A stretch of DNA of 39,951 nucleotides from positions 1-39,951 of the forward strand of contig JAPLQK010000109.1 in assembly GCA_026399735.1 (NCBI GenBank). Direction: 5' to 3'. The notes below the pieces were generated by a model. The model had not been told where the DNA came from. It saw nothing but the letters and a program-made list of their open reading frames with translations, and made no database searches. A program made the position numbers and the translations under genes. Shown here one piece after another: positions 1-6,896 of this stretch (its first letter is position 1; every line of letters starts with the position of its first letter). The DNA is from Pseudomonadota bacterium (lineage in GTDB: Bacteria; Pseudomonadota; Gammaproteobacteria; Burkholderiales; Gallionellaceae).

Positions 1-506
1 TATATTTTGTTAATACCGTCCTTGTGTAAAGTTTGGTAAGAATTGCGCGCATTTTCAAACGTGTTGTCGGAAGCGTCTTCCATCCAGCGCACCGGTACCT
101 GAAAATCCTGTTCCAGCGAAGCGCGCATTTGCTCAGCTTCTGAAGTGCTGTTGCCGAGCGGCATGCCGCCGGTTACCAGAATCGGCAGCTTGAATTCGCG
201 TTGCAGTCTGGCGCCATAACGCAGGCGCACCAGCGTGGCGTCGCTGACGGTGTCATGAGCTGCATATTCCGGTGCGTGAAAGTAACTTCCGCCGCCCAGT
301 ATCACGATCGCCTGAGCGGCGGCTGGATTTTGCTTCAGCGGTTGTGCTTCGATCAGGTGTAAGGCGCCTTCGGCGATATACGGCGTCGAAGCTGCCCAGA
401 GCAAGGCGAATGTAACGATGATCAGTCGCCGCGCCGCCCTGGGGTGGCGATAAATGAGTCCGATGCCTATCAGCAGCATGAGCAGCAGGCTCAGCGGCGG
501 CAGCAT
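1..506 (-). CDS. YdcF/DUF218 (ElyC/SanA-like) membrane-anchored protein, partial
   Basis: The gene runs off the left edge; about 168 residues from the N-terminus are visible. It starts at an ATG (506-504) with a hydrophobic N-terminus (MLPPLSLLLMLLIGIGLIYR), a short basic stretch and a second hydrophobic segment, so it is probably membrane anchored. A DUF218 core follows, with the family motifs VILGGG, LVTGG and a downstream E-D-S-NTFENA signature. Members of this family (YdcF, SanA, ElyC) are linked to envelope or peptidoglycan metabolism, but their reaction is mostly unproven, so no substrate is assigned. The C-terminal end lies outside the window. Confidence 0.8.
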   Translation of the reverse strand, partial: MLPPLSLLLMLLIGIGLIYRHPRAARRLIIVTFALLWAASTPYIAEGALHLIEAQPLKQNPAAAQAIVILGGGSYFHAPEYAAHDTVSDATLVRLRYGARLQREFKLPILVTGGMPLGNSTSEAEQMRASLEQDFQVPVRWMEDASDNTFENARNSYQTLHKDGINKI

Positions 507-722
507 TTACAAATCAAGAACAAATGCTAGTTCAGTTTTGATTTGCAATCATCCACTGATGTGTTTGTCAGTAAGCTTCACAGAAGCATTGCGTTGCTGG
601 CAAGGGTGTTGGAAGAGTTGAGCTAGATAGCCTCGTGTTAAAGAATTAACCTTCGTGATTGGATTGCCGACCTTAAGTATCTTGTATTGCTCGTAATTAT
701 AAATTTTACATCTCTTTTATGC

Positions 723-751
723 TTGACTTGTTTGTTTTTGGTGAGTAAGAT
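723..751 (+). promoter_or_regulatory. Sigma70-type promoter for the 781-2088 cassette
   Basis: TTGACT (723-728) and TAAGAT (746-751) are separated by 17 bases and lie 30 bases before the ATG at 781. Both hexamers are close to consensus. The location fits transcription of the three-gene cassette. Inferred by eye. Confidence 0.5.
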
Positions 752-780
752 CGCATTTGCTAAATAAGGGCGAGGCAAAA

Positions 781-1278
781 ATGACAACAAATAATCTGGT
801 TTTAACTATCGGTGTGCCTGTTAGCACAGGCCTTTTTATTCAACTTTCTGACTTCCTGCGCGAAAAGAATGATCCTCGTGATCCCGTACTTGTTGTATCG
901 GATGCAATAGAGTACTGGCTCGCGAATGCAGATTGGAAGCCAGAGTTATTGATTGAAGAAAGTAACAAGATTAGTCGCGGCTATCAGTGGAAAAAACTTT
1001 TCCTCCCTCATGGCACTGAGCTAAGAATGCAGTACAAAGGTACAAATTTCTACGCGAAAGTTGAAGGTGAGGAAGTGATTTATGATGGCAAGTCAGTATC
1101 TCCAGCTTCAATGGTTAATTCCATATCCGGAACAAGTAGAAGTGCATGGCGTGATATGTGGTTTAAACGACCTGATGATAAACAATGGTTGCCTGCAATA
1201 GACTGGAGCAAGGAAAAAGAAAGTCAAAGAGAACTTGGTCAAAAATTGCTCGATGAGTTCATGGGCGCGGTGAAATAA
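781..1278 (+). CDS. Hypothetical protein, first gene of a three-gene accessory cassette
   Basis: I do not recognise this 165-residue soluble protein. The frame is open from a TTG at 757, but that codon lies only a few bases after the predicted -10 element, and the ATG at 781 (MTTNNLVLTIG) follows a purine-rich stretch, so 781 is preferred. There is no signal peptide or membrane segment. The N-terminal half has a hydrophobic/acidic pattern (VVSDAIEYWLAN) that could be a small helical or ribbon-helix-helix-like element; the C-terminal half is basic and tryptophan-rich. The stop is one base before the ATG of the next gene, so the two are very likely co-transcribed. Base composition is more AT-rich than the housekeeping genes downstream, as expected for acquired DNA. 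An antitoxin or accessory role is possible but unproven. Confidence 0.6.
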   Translation: MTTNNLVLTIGVPVSTGLFIQLSDFLREKNDPRDPVLVVSDAIEYWLANADWKPELLIEESNKISRGYQWKKLFLPHGTELRMQYKGTNFYAKVEGEEVIYDGKSVSPASMVNSISGTSRSAWRDMWFKRPDDKQWLPAIDWSKEKESQRELGQKLLDEFMGAVK

Positions 1279-1279
1279 A

Positions 1280-1558
1280 ATGACAACACTTACACAGCAC
1301 GCAGCGATGCGAATGCAGCAACGCGGTATTCCGCTGATGGTCGATCAACTACTTGATCTGTATGGGCAGGAAGAATATGACGGGCATGGAGCTGTCACTC
1401 TCTACCTTAACAAAACCAGTATTCGAAACATGGAGCGTGATTTTGGTCGTAGCCCGGTATCGCGGCTTGCAGAATGGTTTGATGCCTATAAAGTGAAAAG
1501 CACTGATGGCTTCACAATCACTGTTGGTCATCGTACTCGCCGTCTCTGGAGAAAATAA
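1280..1558 (+). CDS. Small DUF4258-like protein, possible toxin-type nuclease fold
   Basis: This 92-residue basic protein opens with HAAMRMQQRGIP, which resembles the N-terminal H-x-x-x-R-M-x-x-R-x-I signature of DUF4258 and related small toxin-like families. It ends in a basic tail (GHRTRRLWRK). It begins 1 base after the previous stop, and its own TAA shares one base with the ATG of the following gene, so the three genes form a tight operon. DUF4258 members have been proposed as RelE/BrnT-like toxins. That suggests a toxin paired with a neighbour, but the similarity is judged by eye from a short motif. Confidence 0.55.
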   Translation: MTTLTQHAAMRMQQRGIPLMVDQLLDLYGQEEYDGHGAVTLYLNKTSIRNMERDFGRSPVSRLAEWFDAYKVKSTDGFTITVGHRTRRLWRK

Positions 1559-2088
1559 TGGGAGCAGATGCAATCAAAGTATCAATATCCCCGAATCTGT
1601 CAGGCATTCCGTCATCGTTCGATGTTTCCTTCACAACGGCGATCGAAATGCTGCATATTCTTGCGCTCGGTAAGTGGGAATCAACCGCACCTGAACTAGG
1701 AATGACAGGCGTGCGCAACGGAATATCGCTCAAAAATAGTCAACAGGCGCGGCTCCATTATCTTCTGGAGGGTATTGGGGTGATCAATTCAGAGCATACG
1801 TATTCCACACTGGCAGTGAAAACACGTAATCCAAAAGGGAATACGGATTCAAAGATTACAAAGAGGAAGCCTGAACAGGGGCTTGCCCTGAATGGTCGCT
1901 GGTACCTTGATTGCTGCTTGAATCTGGGGCAAAAACTGGAAGTTGTTGATGCACTCAGTCACTTGGGTTATTCAAGGGGATTTATAAAGATTGCGAAATT
2001 TTTCGTTGAAGGTATTCTACTAACCAAAACGCCCATCAAGGCCGATACTGGCGCGGCTTTCAAAAACCGTAACGGGCATCCGTTTTAA
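1558..2088 (+). CDS. Hypothetical protein, third gene of the accessory cassette
   Basis: This 176-residue soluble protein has no signal peptide, membrane segment or family motif that I recognise. Its ATG overlaps the stop of the preceding gene by one base (TAATG), a translational-coupling arrangement. The middle is polar and lysine-rich (KTRNPKGNTDSKITKRKPEQ), followed by a more hydrophobic part containing a CC pair (WYLDCCLNLGQ). Its size and linkage to a DUF4258-like gene would suit an immunity, antitoxin or regulatory partner, but nothing in the sequence proves it. No recognisable terminator follows. Confidence 0.55.
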   Translation: MGADAIKVSISPNLSGIPSSFDVSFTTAIEMLHILALGKWESTAPELGMTGVRNGISLKNSQQARLHYLLEGIGVINSEHTYSTLAVKTRNPKGNTDSKITKRKPEQGLALNGRWYLDCCLNLGQKLEVVDALSHLGYSRGFIKIAKFFVEGILLTKTPIKADTGAAFKNRNGHPF

Positions 2089-2222
2089 CTTATAACTGGT
2101 AGCGGGGTTTTATTGAAAAGTTGTTGCAGGTCGCGTAAACCAGCGAAGAATCGGCAGGTTGAGAGCTTGCTTTTTACTTGTAATGGCATATGTAAGCAAT
2201 CAAAAATAATTAAGGAGATGTA

Positions 2223-2624
2223 ATGTTCAAATTATCTAAAATAATACCACTAATAGCCGTAACCCTATGTTTAGTAAGTTGTGGGGCAACAATGGTGAAG
2301 CCAGTAAACACTGGAAGTAAATATGCGCCATTAAATGAAAACAACGGAGATGGTGAAGTATTTTATCGGTTAGGCATAATGGATGCTTTTAATACATCTC
2401 AAAGAGAAAGCGCATACAAGCAAATGTTTGAGCAATGTAACGGTAAATATAATATTACTAATGAATGGACTGATGAGCAAAACTCTAGCAGCGGCTTTTC
2501 ACAATCATCAGCGAGAGGCTATGCAAATAATAATCAAGCGAATGCAAAGGGGCAAAGTAGCAGCGCATACTCTAGTGGCACCACTCTTTATCAGCACATT
2601 ACATTTAGATGTGATGGTAAGTAG
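2223..2624 (+). CDS. Small secreted lipoprotein of unknown function
   Basis: This 133-residue protein has a clear lipoprotein signal peptide: basic start (MFKLSKI), a hydrophobic core and the lipobox LVSC with Cys at about residue 20, so it should be lipidated and attached to an envelope membrane. AAGGAG about 6 bases upstream is a strong ribosome binding site and fixes the start. The mature part is polar. A Ser/Asn/Gln-rich low-complexity stretch at about residues 90-120 precedes a C-terminal segment ending in FRCDGK, whose Cys could pair with the Cys in MFEQCNGK. The gene is AT-rich and sits beside a secreted repeat protein, so both may belong to one acquired surface module. The function is unknown. 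Confidence 0.65.
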   Translation: MFKLSKIIPLIAVTLCLVSCGATMVKPVNTGSKYAPLNENNGDGEVFYRLGIMDAFNTSQRESAYKQMFEQCNGKYNITNEWTDEQNSSSGFSQSSARGYANNNQANAKGQSSSAYSSGTTLYQHITFRCDGK

Positions 2625-2654
2625 AATTTAAAAAGGCGCCCAAGGATGGTCGAA

Positions 2655-2983
2655 ATGAAAAAATAATTACCGTAGCTACTTTAATGATCTCAATGGTAAA
2701 TGTTCAGGCTCAGACTAGTTGCCAGCAGATTGGTAATCAGTACATCTGCAATGATGCGTCTGGCAATAGTTCTACAACCCAGCAGATAAGTAATCAGCGA
2801 ATTACCAGTTACAGCGATGGCGAGTCTGCAATTAGCCAGCAAATTGGTAATCAGCGCGTCACTCACTATAGTAACGGTATAAGCGCAACCACTCAGAAGA
2901 TAGGTAATCAAACAATAACGAACTACAGTGATGGGCATACGGTTTCCTGTCAAAATATTGGTAATCAGCGCGTATGTAACTGA
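2655..2983 (+). pseudogene. Secreted 19-residue repeat protein, frameshifted in an A-run within the signal peptide
   Basis: The intact reading frame (ATG at 2684) encodes four 19-residue repeats of the type QIGNQRxTxYSDGxSAxx and a partial fifth. The ends are capped by matching Cys motifs (CQQIGNQYIC and CQNIGNQRVC), suggesting a disulfide-closed beta-solenoid. An upstream ATG at 2655, preceded by AGGA, reads only three codons (ATG AAA AAA TAA). Adding one A to the six-A run (2658-2663) would give MKKIITVATLMISMVNVQAQ, a textbook signal peptide continuing directly into the repeats. I therefore read this as one secreted protein of about 109 residues interrupted by a -1 homopolymer slip. It could be a sequencing error, a true pseudogene or a phase-variable switch. 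Confidence 0.65.
2726..2980 (+). repeat. 57-bp in-frame tandem coding repeat
   Basis: The repeat protein has a strict 19-residue (57-base) period, with units starting at residues 15, 34, 53, 72 and 91 of the frame beginning at 2684. Each unit starts Q/K/N-I-G/S-N-Q. Units are diverged at the DNA level, so this is an old coding duplication and not a CRISPR array. Confidence 0.75.
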
Positions 2984-3264
2984 ATTTGTACGATAATTGT
3001 GCAAATTTAATGCCGATTCACCCCCTGTGCGCCGCCGAAGATAGTCAGCAAACAGCAGTGCAGTTGGGCGAGGATTGTTTGAGCACGTGGCCGCAAAGCG
3101 GATCGTGCGAGTTCCGCAGCACCGCTGTTTGTGAGCTATCAAGGGGCAAGCCGCTTGGGGGACATCAGGCAGGCGGCGCGGCAAACCAGCTGCCGGGCTG
3201 CCACCGGCAAAAGTAAAAATTAATAGCGTTGCAGCCTGCTTACGCCGGCAAATTAAAATATCAT
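2984..3264. other. Spacer without a supported gene
   Basis: This GC-rich stretch between the repeat protein and the rplM promoter holds short overlapping open frames on both strands. None has a convincing start, family motif or codon pattern. Part of the plus strand looks like a decayed coding fragment (short peptides in two frames), possibly the end of an old element. I see no RNA gene in it. Confidence 0.4.
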
Positions 3265-3294
3265 TTGACATGGGGCAGGTGCATGAACTAGAAT
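3265..3294 (+). promoter_or_regulatory. Promoter of the rplM-rpsI operon
   Basis: TTGACA (3265-3270) and TAGAAT (3289-3294) are separated by 18 bases, 46 bases before the rplM ATG. The perfect -35 and near-consensus -10 suit a strongly expressed ribosomal protein operon. Confidence 0.65.
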
Positions 3295-3339
3295 TCGCGC
3301 CCTTCGAGGTTTCAATATAGAATTATAGGGTTAGTGGAT

Positions 3340-3661
3340 ATGAAAACATTTTCCGCAAAAGCACACGAAGTCCAGCACGAATGGCTTCTGGTTGATGCTG
3401 CAGATCAAGTGCTCGGCCGGTAATAAAGCTGAAGCCAAGCTGTATCATCGCCATACAGGTTATCCTGGTGGACTGTACACGACGAATTTCACCAAAATGC
3501 AAGGCCGTCATCCGGCCCGCGTTCTGGAAAAAGCAGTCAAGGGCATGTTGCCTAAGGGCCCGTTGGGCTACGCGATGTTGCGCAAAATGAAGGTGTATGC
3601 AGGTTCTGCTCATCCTCATGAAGCACAGCAACCGACACTCATTAACTTGTTGAAGGCTTAA
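3340..3661 (+). pseudogene. rplM: 50S ribosomal protein L13, with an internal out-of-frame deletion
   Basis: The first 27 codons encode a normal L13 N-terminus ([15 protein letters not shown]...VLGR) and then hit TAA at 3421. One base out of frame, the sequence resumes at 3422 with [17 protein letters not shown] and continues through the hallmark [16 protein letters not shown] to a normal C-terminus at 3661. Compared with the usual 142-residue L13, about 39 codons are missing between VLGR and (VTG)NKA, roughly 116 bases. The missing part contains the RGKHK...HVDTGD core. The short GGCCGGT at the junction could be a deletion or mis-join point. L13 binds 23S rRNA early in 50S assembly and is normally essential, so an assembly artefact or a second intact copy should be considered. 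It is followed by rpsI 2 bases later, the usual pair. Confidence 0.85.
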
Positions 3662-3663
3662 TC

Positions 3664-4056
3664 ATGACTGTCTCTTATAACTACGGAACAGGTCGTCGCA
3701 AGAGCGCGGTGGCACGTGTTTTTATCAAGGCTGGCAAGGGCGATATCGTTGTAAACGACAAACCTGTTGATATCTATTTCTCACGTGAAACCGGCCGCAT
3801 GATTGTGCGTCAACCGTTGGGTCTGACCGATACACTGGGTCAGTTCGATATCATGGTTAACGTATCCGGCGGCGGTGAAAACGGCCAGGCGGGTGCAGTT
3901 CGTCACGGCATCACACGTGCCCTGATCGACTACAACGCAGACTTCAAGCCTGTGTTGAAGGCAGCCGGTCTGGTTACACGCGATGCGCGTGAAGTCGAAC
4001 GTAAGAAAGTGGGCTTGCGTAAAGCTCGCCGCAGGAAACAGTTCTCCAAGCGTTAA
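3664..4056 (+). CDS. rpsI: 30S ribosomal protein S9
   Basis: This is a full-length 130-residue S9, a small-subunit protein whose C-terminal tail reaches the P-site tRNA. The N-terminus ([16 protein letters not shown]), the central [15 protein letters not shown] and the basic tail [14 protein letters not shown] ending in the invariant Lys-Arg are all present. It starts 2 bases after the rplM stop and is followed by a strong intrinsic terminator. It appears intact, although its operon partner rplM is damaged. Confidence 0.98.
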   Translation: MTVSYNYGTGRRKSAVARVFIKAGKGDIVVNDKPVDIYFSRETGRMIVRQPLGLTDTLGQFDIMVNVSGGGENGQAGAVRHGITRALIDYNADFKPVLKAAGLVTRDAREVERKKVGLRKARRRKQFSKR

Positions 4057-4073
4057 TCGTTTGGTTGGATTGC

Positions 4074-4097
4074 AAAACCGCCTTCGGGCGGTTTTTG
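4074..4097 (+). terminator. Intrinsic terminator after rpsI
   Basis: An AAAACCGCC...GGCGGTTTTT hairpin with a TTCG tetraloop and a T-run lies 17 bases after the rpsI stop. It is a classic rho-independent terminator that closes the ribosomal operon before argC. Confidence 0.9.
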
Positions 4098-4132
4098 CTT
4101 TATCATGCCGTGTAATTACGAAAGGGGCTGCG

Positions 4133-5161
4133 ATGATCAAGGTTGGCATAGTAGGCGGAACGGGGTACACCGGCGTAGAGTTGCTGCGTTTGTTGGCCTT
4201 ACATCCACAGGTTAAATTGCAGGTGATCACTTCGCGCGCGGATGCCGGCACCCGCGTCGATCAGATGTTCCCGAGTCTGCGCGGTTTCGTCGATCTGCTG
4301 TTCGTTCATCCGGATGAAGCGCATCTTGAACAGTGCAATCTGGTTTTTTTCGCCACGCCCAACGGCATTGCAATGCAGCAGGCGCGCGTGCTGCTGGATG
4401 CGGGTGTCAGGGTGATCGATCTGGCGGCGGATTTCCGTTTGCAGGACATTGCATCCTGGGAAAAATGGTATGGCATGACGCATGCCTGTCCTGACCTGGT
4501 CGCAGAAGCTGTGTATGGCTTGCCGGAAATCAACCGCGAGAAAATCAAATCGGCCCGGCTGATTGCCAATCCCGGCTGTTATCCGACCGCTGTGCAACTG
4601 GGGTTTATTCCCCTGCTGGAAGCGGGCGTAATCGAGCCGGGCAGTCTGATCGCCGATGCCAAATCGGGCGTGTCGGGTGCCGGCCGTCGTGCGGAGATTC
4701 CTGCACTATTTGCCGAGGCCGGGGATAACTTCAAGGCTTACGGCGTTGCAGGGCATCGACATCTTCCTGAAATTAAACAAGGACTTGCGAGTATTCTCGG
4801 CGGCGGTGTGGGGCTGACGTTTGTGCCGCATTTAACCCCCTTGATACGCGGCATTCACGCGACGCTGTACGGCAAACTGACACGCGATGTGGACTTGCAG
4901 GCTTTGTTCGAACAGCGTTACGCCGGCGAATCCTTCGTCGATGTGATGCCCGCAGGCTCACATCCCGAAACCCGTTCGGTCAGAGGGTCGAACCGTTGCC
5001 GTATCGCCGTACACCGGCCGCAGGGCGGCGACACCGTGGTGGTGCTGTCGGTGATCGACAATCTGCTGAAGGGCGCGGCAGGTCAGGCGGTGCAGAACAT
5101 GAACATCATGTTCGGTTTTCCTGAGAATATGGCGCTGAATATCGTTCCGTTATTGCCGTAA
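4133..5161 (+). CDS. argC: N-acetyl-gamma-glutamyl-phosphate reductase
   Basis: ArgC catalyses the NADPH-dependent reduction of N-acetylglutamyl phosphate to its semialdehyde, the third step of arginine synthesis, in the cytoplasm. The 342-residue protein has the nucleotide-binding N-terminus [11 protein letters not shown], the active-site motif NPGCYPT with the catalytic Cys at residue 149, and a C-terminal dimerisation domain with AGHRHLPEI. The frame is open upstream to 3983, but that would overlap rpsI and the terminator. The ATG at 4133, preceded by AAAGGGG, gives the family-typical start MIKVGIVGG. Confidence 0.96.
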   Translation: MIKVGIVGGTGYTGVELLRLLALHPQVKLQVITSRADAGTRVDQMFPSLRGFVDLLFVHPDEAHLEQCNLVFFATPNGIAMQQARVLLDAGVRVIDLAADFRLQDIASWEKWYGMTHACPDLVAEAVYGLPEINREKIKSARLIANPGCYPTAVQLGFIPLLEAGVIEPGSLIADAKSGVSGAGRRAEIPALFAEAGDNFKAYGVAGHRHLPEIKQGLASILGGGVGLTFVPHLTPLIRGIHATLYGKLTRDVDLQALFEQRYAGESFVDVMPAGSHPETRSVRGSNRCRIAVHRPQGGDTVVVLSVIDNLLKGAAGQAVQNMNIMFGFPENMALNIVPLLP

Positions 5162-5216
5162 ATGGCTGCGCGAGGTTCCCATTAAAGCGTGGCGTCGCGC
5201 CCGACGGGGCTTCAGT

Positions 5217-5918
5217 ATGCGCCCCCTGTCGGTGCGTCCGCATATTGCCTGGTATTATCGCTGGAGTATGGTGTTGCCGTTCGTGCTGGCAGCGGCAGGA
5301 CTCGTCTGGTTCGCCTATGACAGCGGGCTGGAATTTGCCGGTTTTCATCGCAGTGAGACGCAGCGTGAACTGACCCGGTTGCAGGCAAGCCTTGCCAGGC
5401 TCAGCGTTGAAAATGTGGAGTTGGGTAAGCGGATTGCGCAATATCAGCAGCAAATTCAGATGGAACAGGGCCGCAGTCAGGAAACGGCGCGACAGATGAA
5501 GAGTCTGACTGATGACAATGCCCGTTTGCAGGACGACTTGAGTTTTTTTCAGAATCTGACCGCTGCAAACGGCAAGGAAGGGGAATTGGCGATTCACCGG
5601 CTGAGTCTGGAACGCGATAAAATTCCGGGAGAGTACCGTGTGCGTATGCTGCTGGTGCAGAGTGGCCAGCGCGTAAAGGAGTTCGAGGGAGGCTATGAAT
5701 TGATTGCGACACTGGTGCAAAACGGTCGTAAATCAACACGGCTATTTCCCTCCACAGAGTCAGGACATGACCTCTTTGCGCTAAAATTCAAGTATTATCA
5801 GCGACTGGAACAAAATCTTCGACTTTCACCCGATGTGCAGTTGCAGAGCATTCAGGTAAGATTGTTCGAACAGGGGGTGCATGAACCTCGCGTACGGCAA
5901 AGCGTCAATCTTTTTTAG
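5217..5918 (+). CDS. Single-pass membrane protein with coiled coil (DUF6776-like)
   Basis: This 233-residue protein has one membrane segment at about residues 19-36 (VLPFVLAAAGLVWFAY), then a long heptad-like region (about 45-115, rich in Leu, Gln and Arg) predicted to form a coiled coil in the periplasm. The C-terminal part is compact and beta-like. Proteins of this layout are commonly found between argC and bactofilin in betaproteobacteria and have been grouped as DUF6776; that naming is from memory and fits length, topology and location. Together with the bactofilin 15 bases downstream it may act in cell-envelope organisation. The function is not established. Confidence 0.75.
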   Translation: MRPLSVRPHIAWYYRWSMVLPFVLAAAGLVWFAYDSGLEFAGFHRSETQRELTRLQASLARLSVENVELGKRIAQYQQQIQMEQGRSQETARQMKSLTDDNARLQDDLSFFQNLTAANGKEGELAIHRLSLERDKIPGEYRVRMLLVQSGQRVKEFEGGYELIATLVQNGRKSTRLFPSTESGHDLFALKFKYYQRLEQNLRLSPDVQLQSIQVRLFEQGVHEPRVRQSVNLF

Positions 5919-5933
5919 TCCGGGGAGAAGCCG

Positions 5934-6338
5934 TTGTTCAACAAGAAGCACAGCAAGCCGCAAAACCGCATCGATACCCTGATAGGTACAGGAACGGTCA
6001 TCGATGGGAATATCAGTTTCAGCGGGGGTATGCGCATAGACGGGCAGGTGAACGGTGACGTGATCGCAGCACCCGGCAAGCCGTCGACGCTGGTGTTGAG
6101 TGAGCAAGGATGTGTGCACGGCGAGGTGAACGTGACGCATCTGGTGGTCAACGGGGTGATCAGCGGGGCAGTGACCGCCAGTGAATATCTGGAACTCCAT
6201 GTAAAGGCGCGAGTCACAGGCGACGTGCATTACAAGCTGCTGGAAATACAGGCAGGCGCAGTTCTTGACGGGCGTCTGAACCACATCAACCTGGCTGACC
6301 ATGAAAAAGTTGTGGTATTAAAAACAGGTATTAATTAA
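5934..6338 (+). CDS. Bactofilin family cytoskeletal protein
   Basis: The 134-residue protein has the bactofilin (DUF583/CcmA-like) beta-helix core: [29 protein letters not shown] followed by repeated hydrophobic/glycine strands ([22 protein letters not shown]). Bactofilins polymerise without nucleotides and position envelope or cell-shape factors. Translation starts at TTG (5934) behind a strong GGGGAG site about 7 bases upstream; no ATG would keep the N-terminus. It lies 15 bases after the coiled-coil membrane protein and 17 bases before erpA. Confidence 0.9.
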   Translation: MFNKKHSKPQNRIDTLIGTGTVIDGNISFSGGMRIDGQVNGDVIAAPGKPSTLVLSEQGCVHGEVNVTHLVVNGVISGAVTASEYLELHVKARVTGDVHYKLLEIQAGAVLDGRLNHINLADHEKVVVLKTGIN

Positions 6339-6355
6339 TAATCTTAGGAGAAATC

Positions 6356-6709
6356 ATGAATGCAACGACTGAAGTAGCACAAGACCTGCTGGTTTTTACT
6401 GACAACGCAGCAGCCAAAGTAAAACAACTGATTGTGGAAGAAGGCAATCCGGATCTTAAATTGCGCGTGTTTGTCAGCGGCGGCGGCTGTTCCGGCTTTC
6501 AGTACGGTTTTACCTTCGATGAAGTGGTCAACGAAGACGATACGGTGCTGGACAAGGACGGCGTGCAACTGCTGATCGACCCTATGAGCTTTCAATATCT
6601 GGCCGGCGCCGAAATCGACTACACGGAAGGTCTGGAAGGTTCGCAGTTCGTCATCAAGAACCCGAATGCCACCACCACCTGTGGTTGCGGATCCTCGTTC
6701 TCGGCGTAA
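6356..6709 (+). CDS. erpA: Iron-sulfur cluster insertion protein ErpA
   Basis: This A-type carrier of 117 residues receives Fe-S clusters from the assembly machinery and delivers them to apoproteins. The three conserved cluster cysteines are in [11 protein letters not shown] and the C-terminal CGCGSSFS. The N-terminus ([13 protein letters not shown]) and [15 protein letters not shown] match ErpA rather than IscA. TAGGAG precedes the ATG and a strong terminator follows. Many Fe-S enzymes in this window (Qmo, Hdr, NapFGH, NapA, NirJ) would depend on such carriers. Confidence 0.95.
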   Translation: MNATTEVAQDLLVFTDNAAAKVKQLIVEEGNPDLKLRVFVSGGGCSGFQYGFTFDEVVNEDDTVLDKDGVQLLIDPMSFQYLAGAEIDYTEGLEGSQFVIKNPNATTTCGCGSSFSA

Positions 6710-6738
6710 ATACGCAGTATTTTCAAATAGATGCAGAA

Positions 6739-6768
6739 CGGGCCGGATTTTATCCGGCCCGCTTTTTT
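6739..6768 (+). terminator. Intrinsic terminator after erpA
   Basis: A 10-bp perfect stem CGGGCCGGAT / ATCCGGCCCG (6739-6748 and 6752-6761) with a three-base loop is followed by six T residues (6763-6768), 30 bases after the erpA stop. Confidence 0.92.
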
Positions 6769-6896
6769 AAAGCCGTAAAGTAGTCGTTGGTGATGTGCTG
6801 AGTAAAAAACCAGTCCAGACAGGAGCCATGGTGCATAACCGCATGCCACGTCGGTCTTAGATCCGCTAAGAATAGATCCGGATAGTTCGGGGTTAT

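Noticed and set aside
2726-2980. Possible CRISPR-like or minisatellite repeat array
   Set aside because: The 57-base period is in frame, encodes a conserved 19-residue unit, and has no spacers; it is a coding repeat.
2986-3216. Open frame of 76 residues before rplM
   Set aside because: No ribosome binding site, no family pattern and unlikely codon use; treated as spacer or a decayed fragment.
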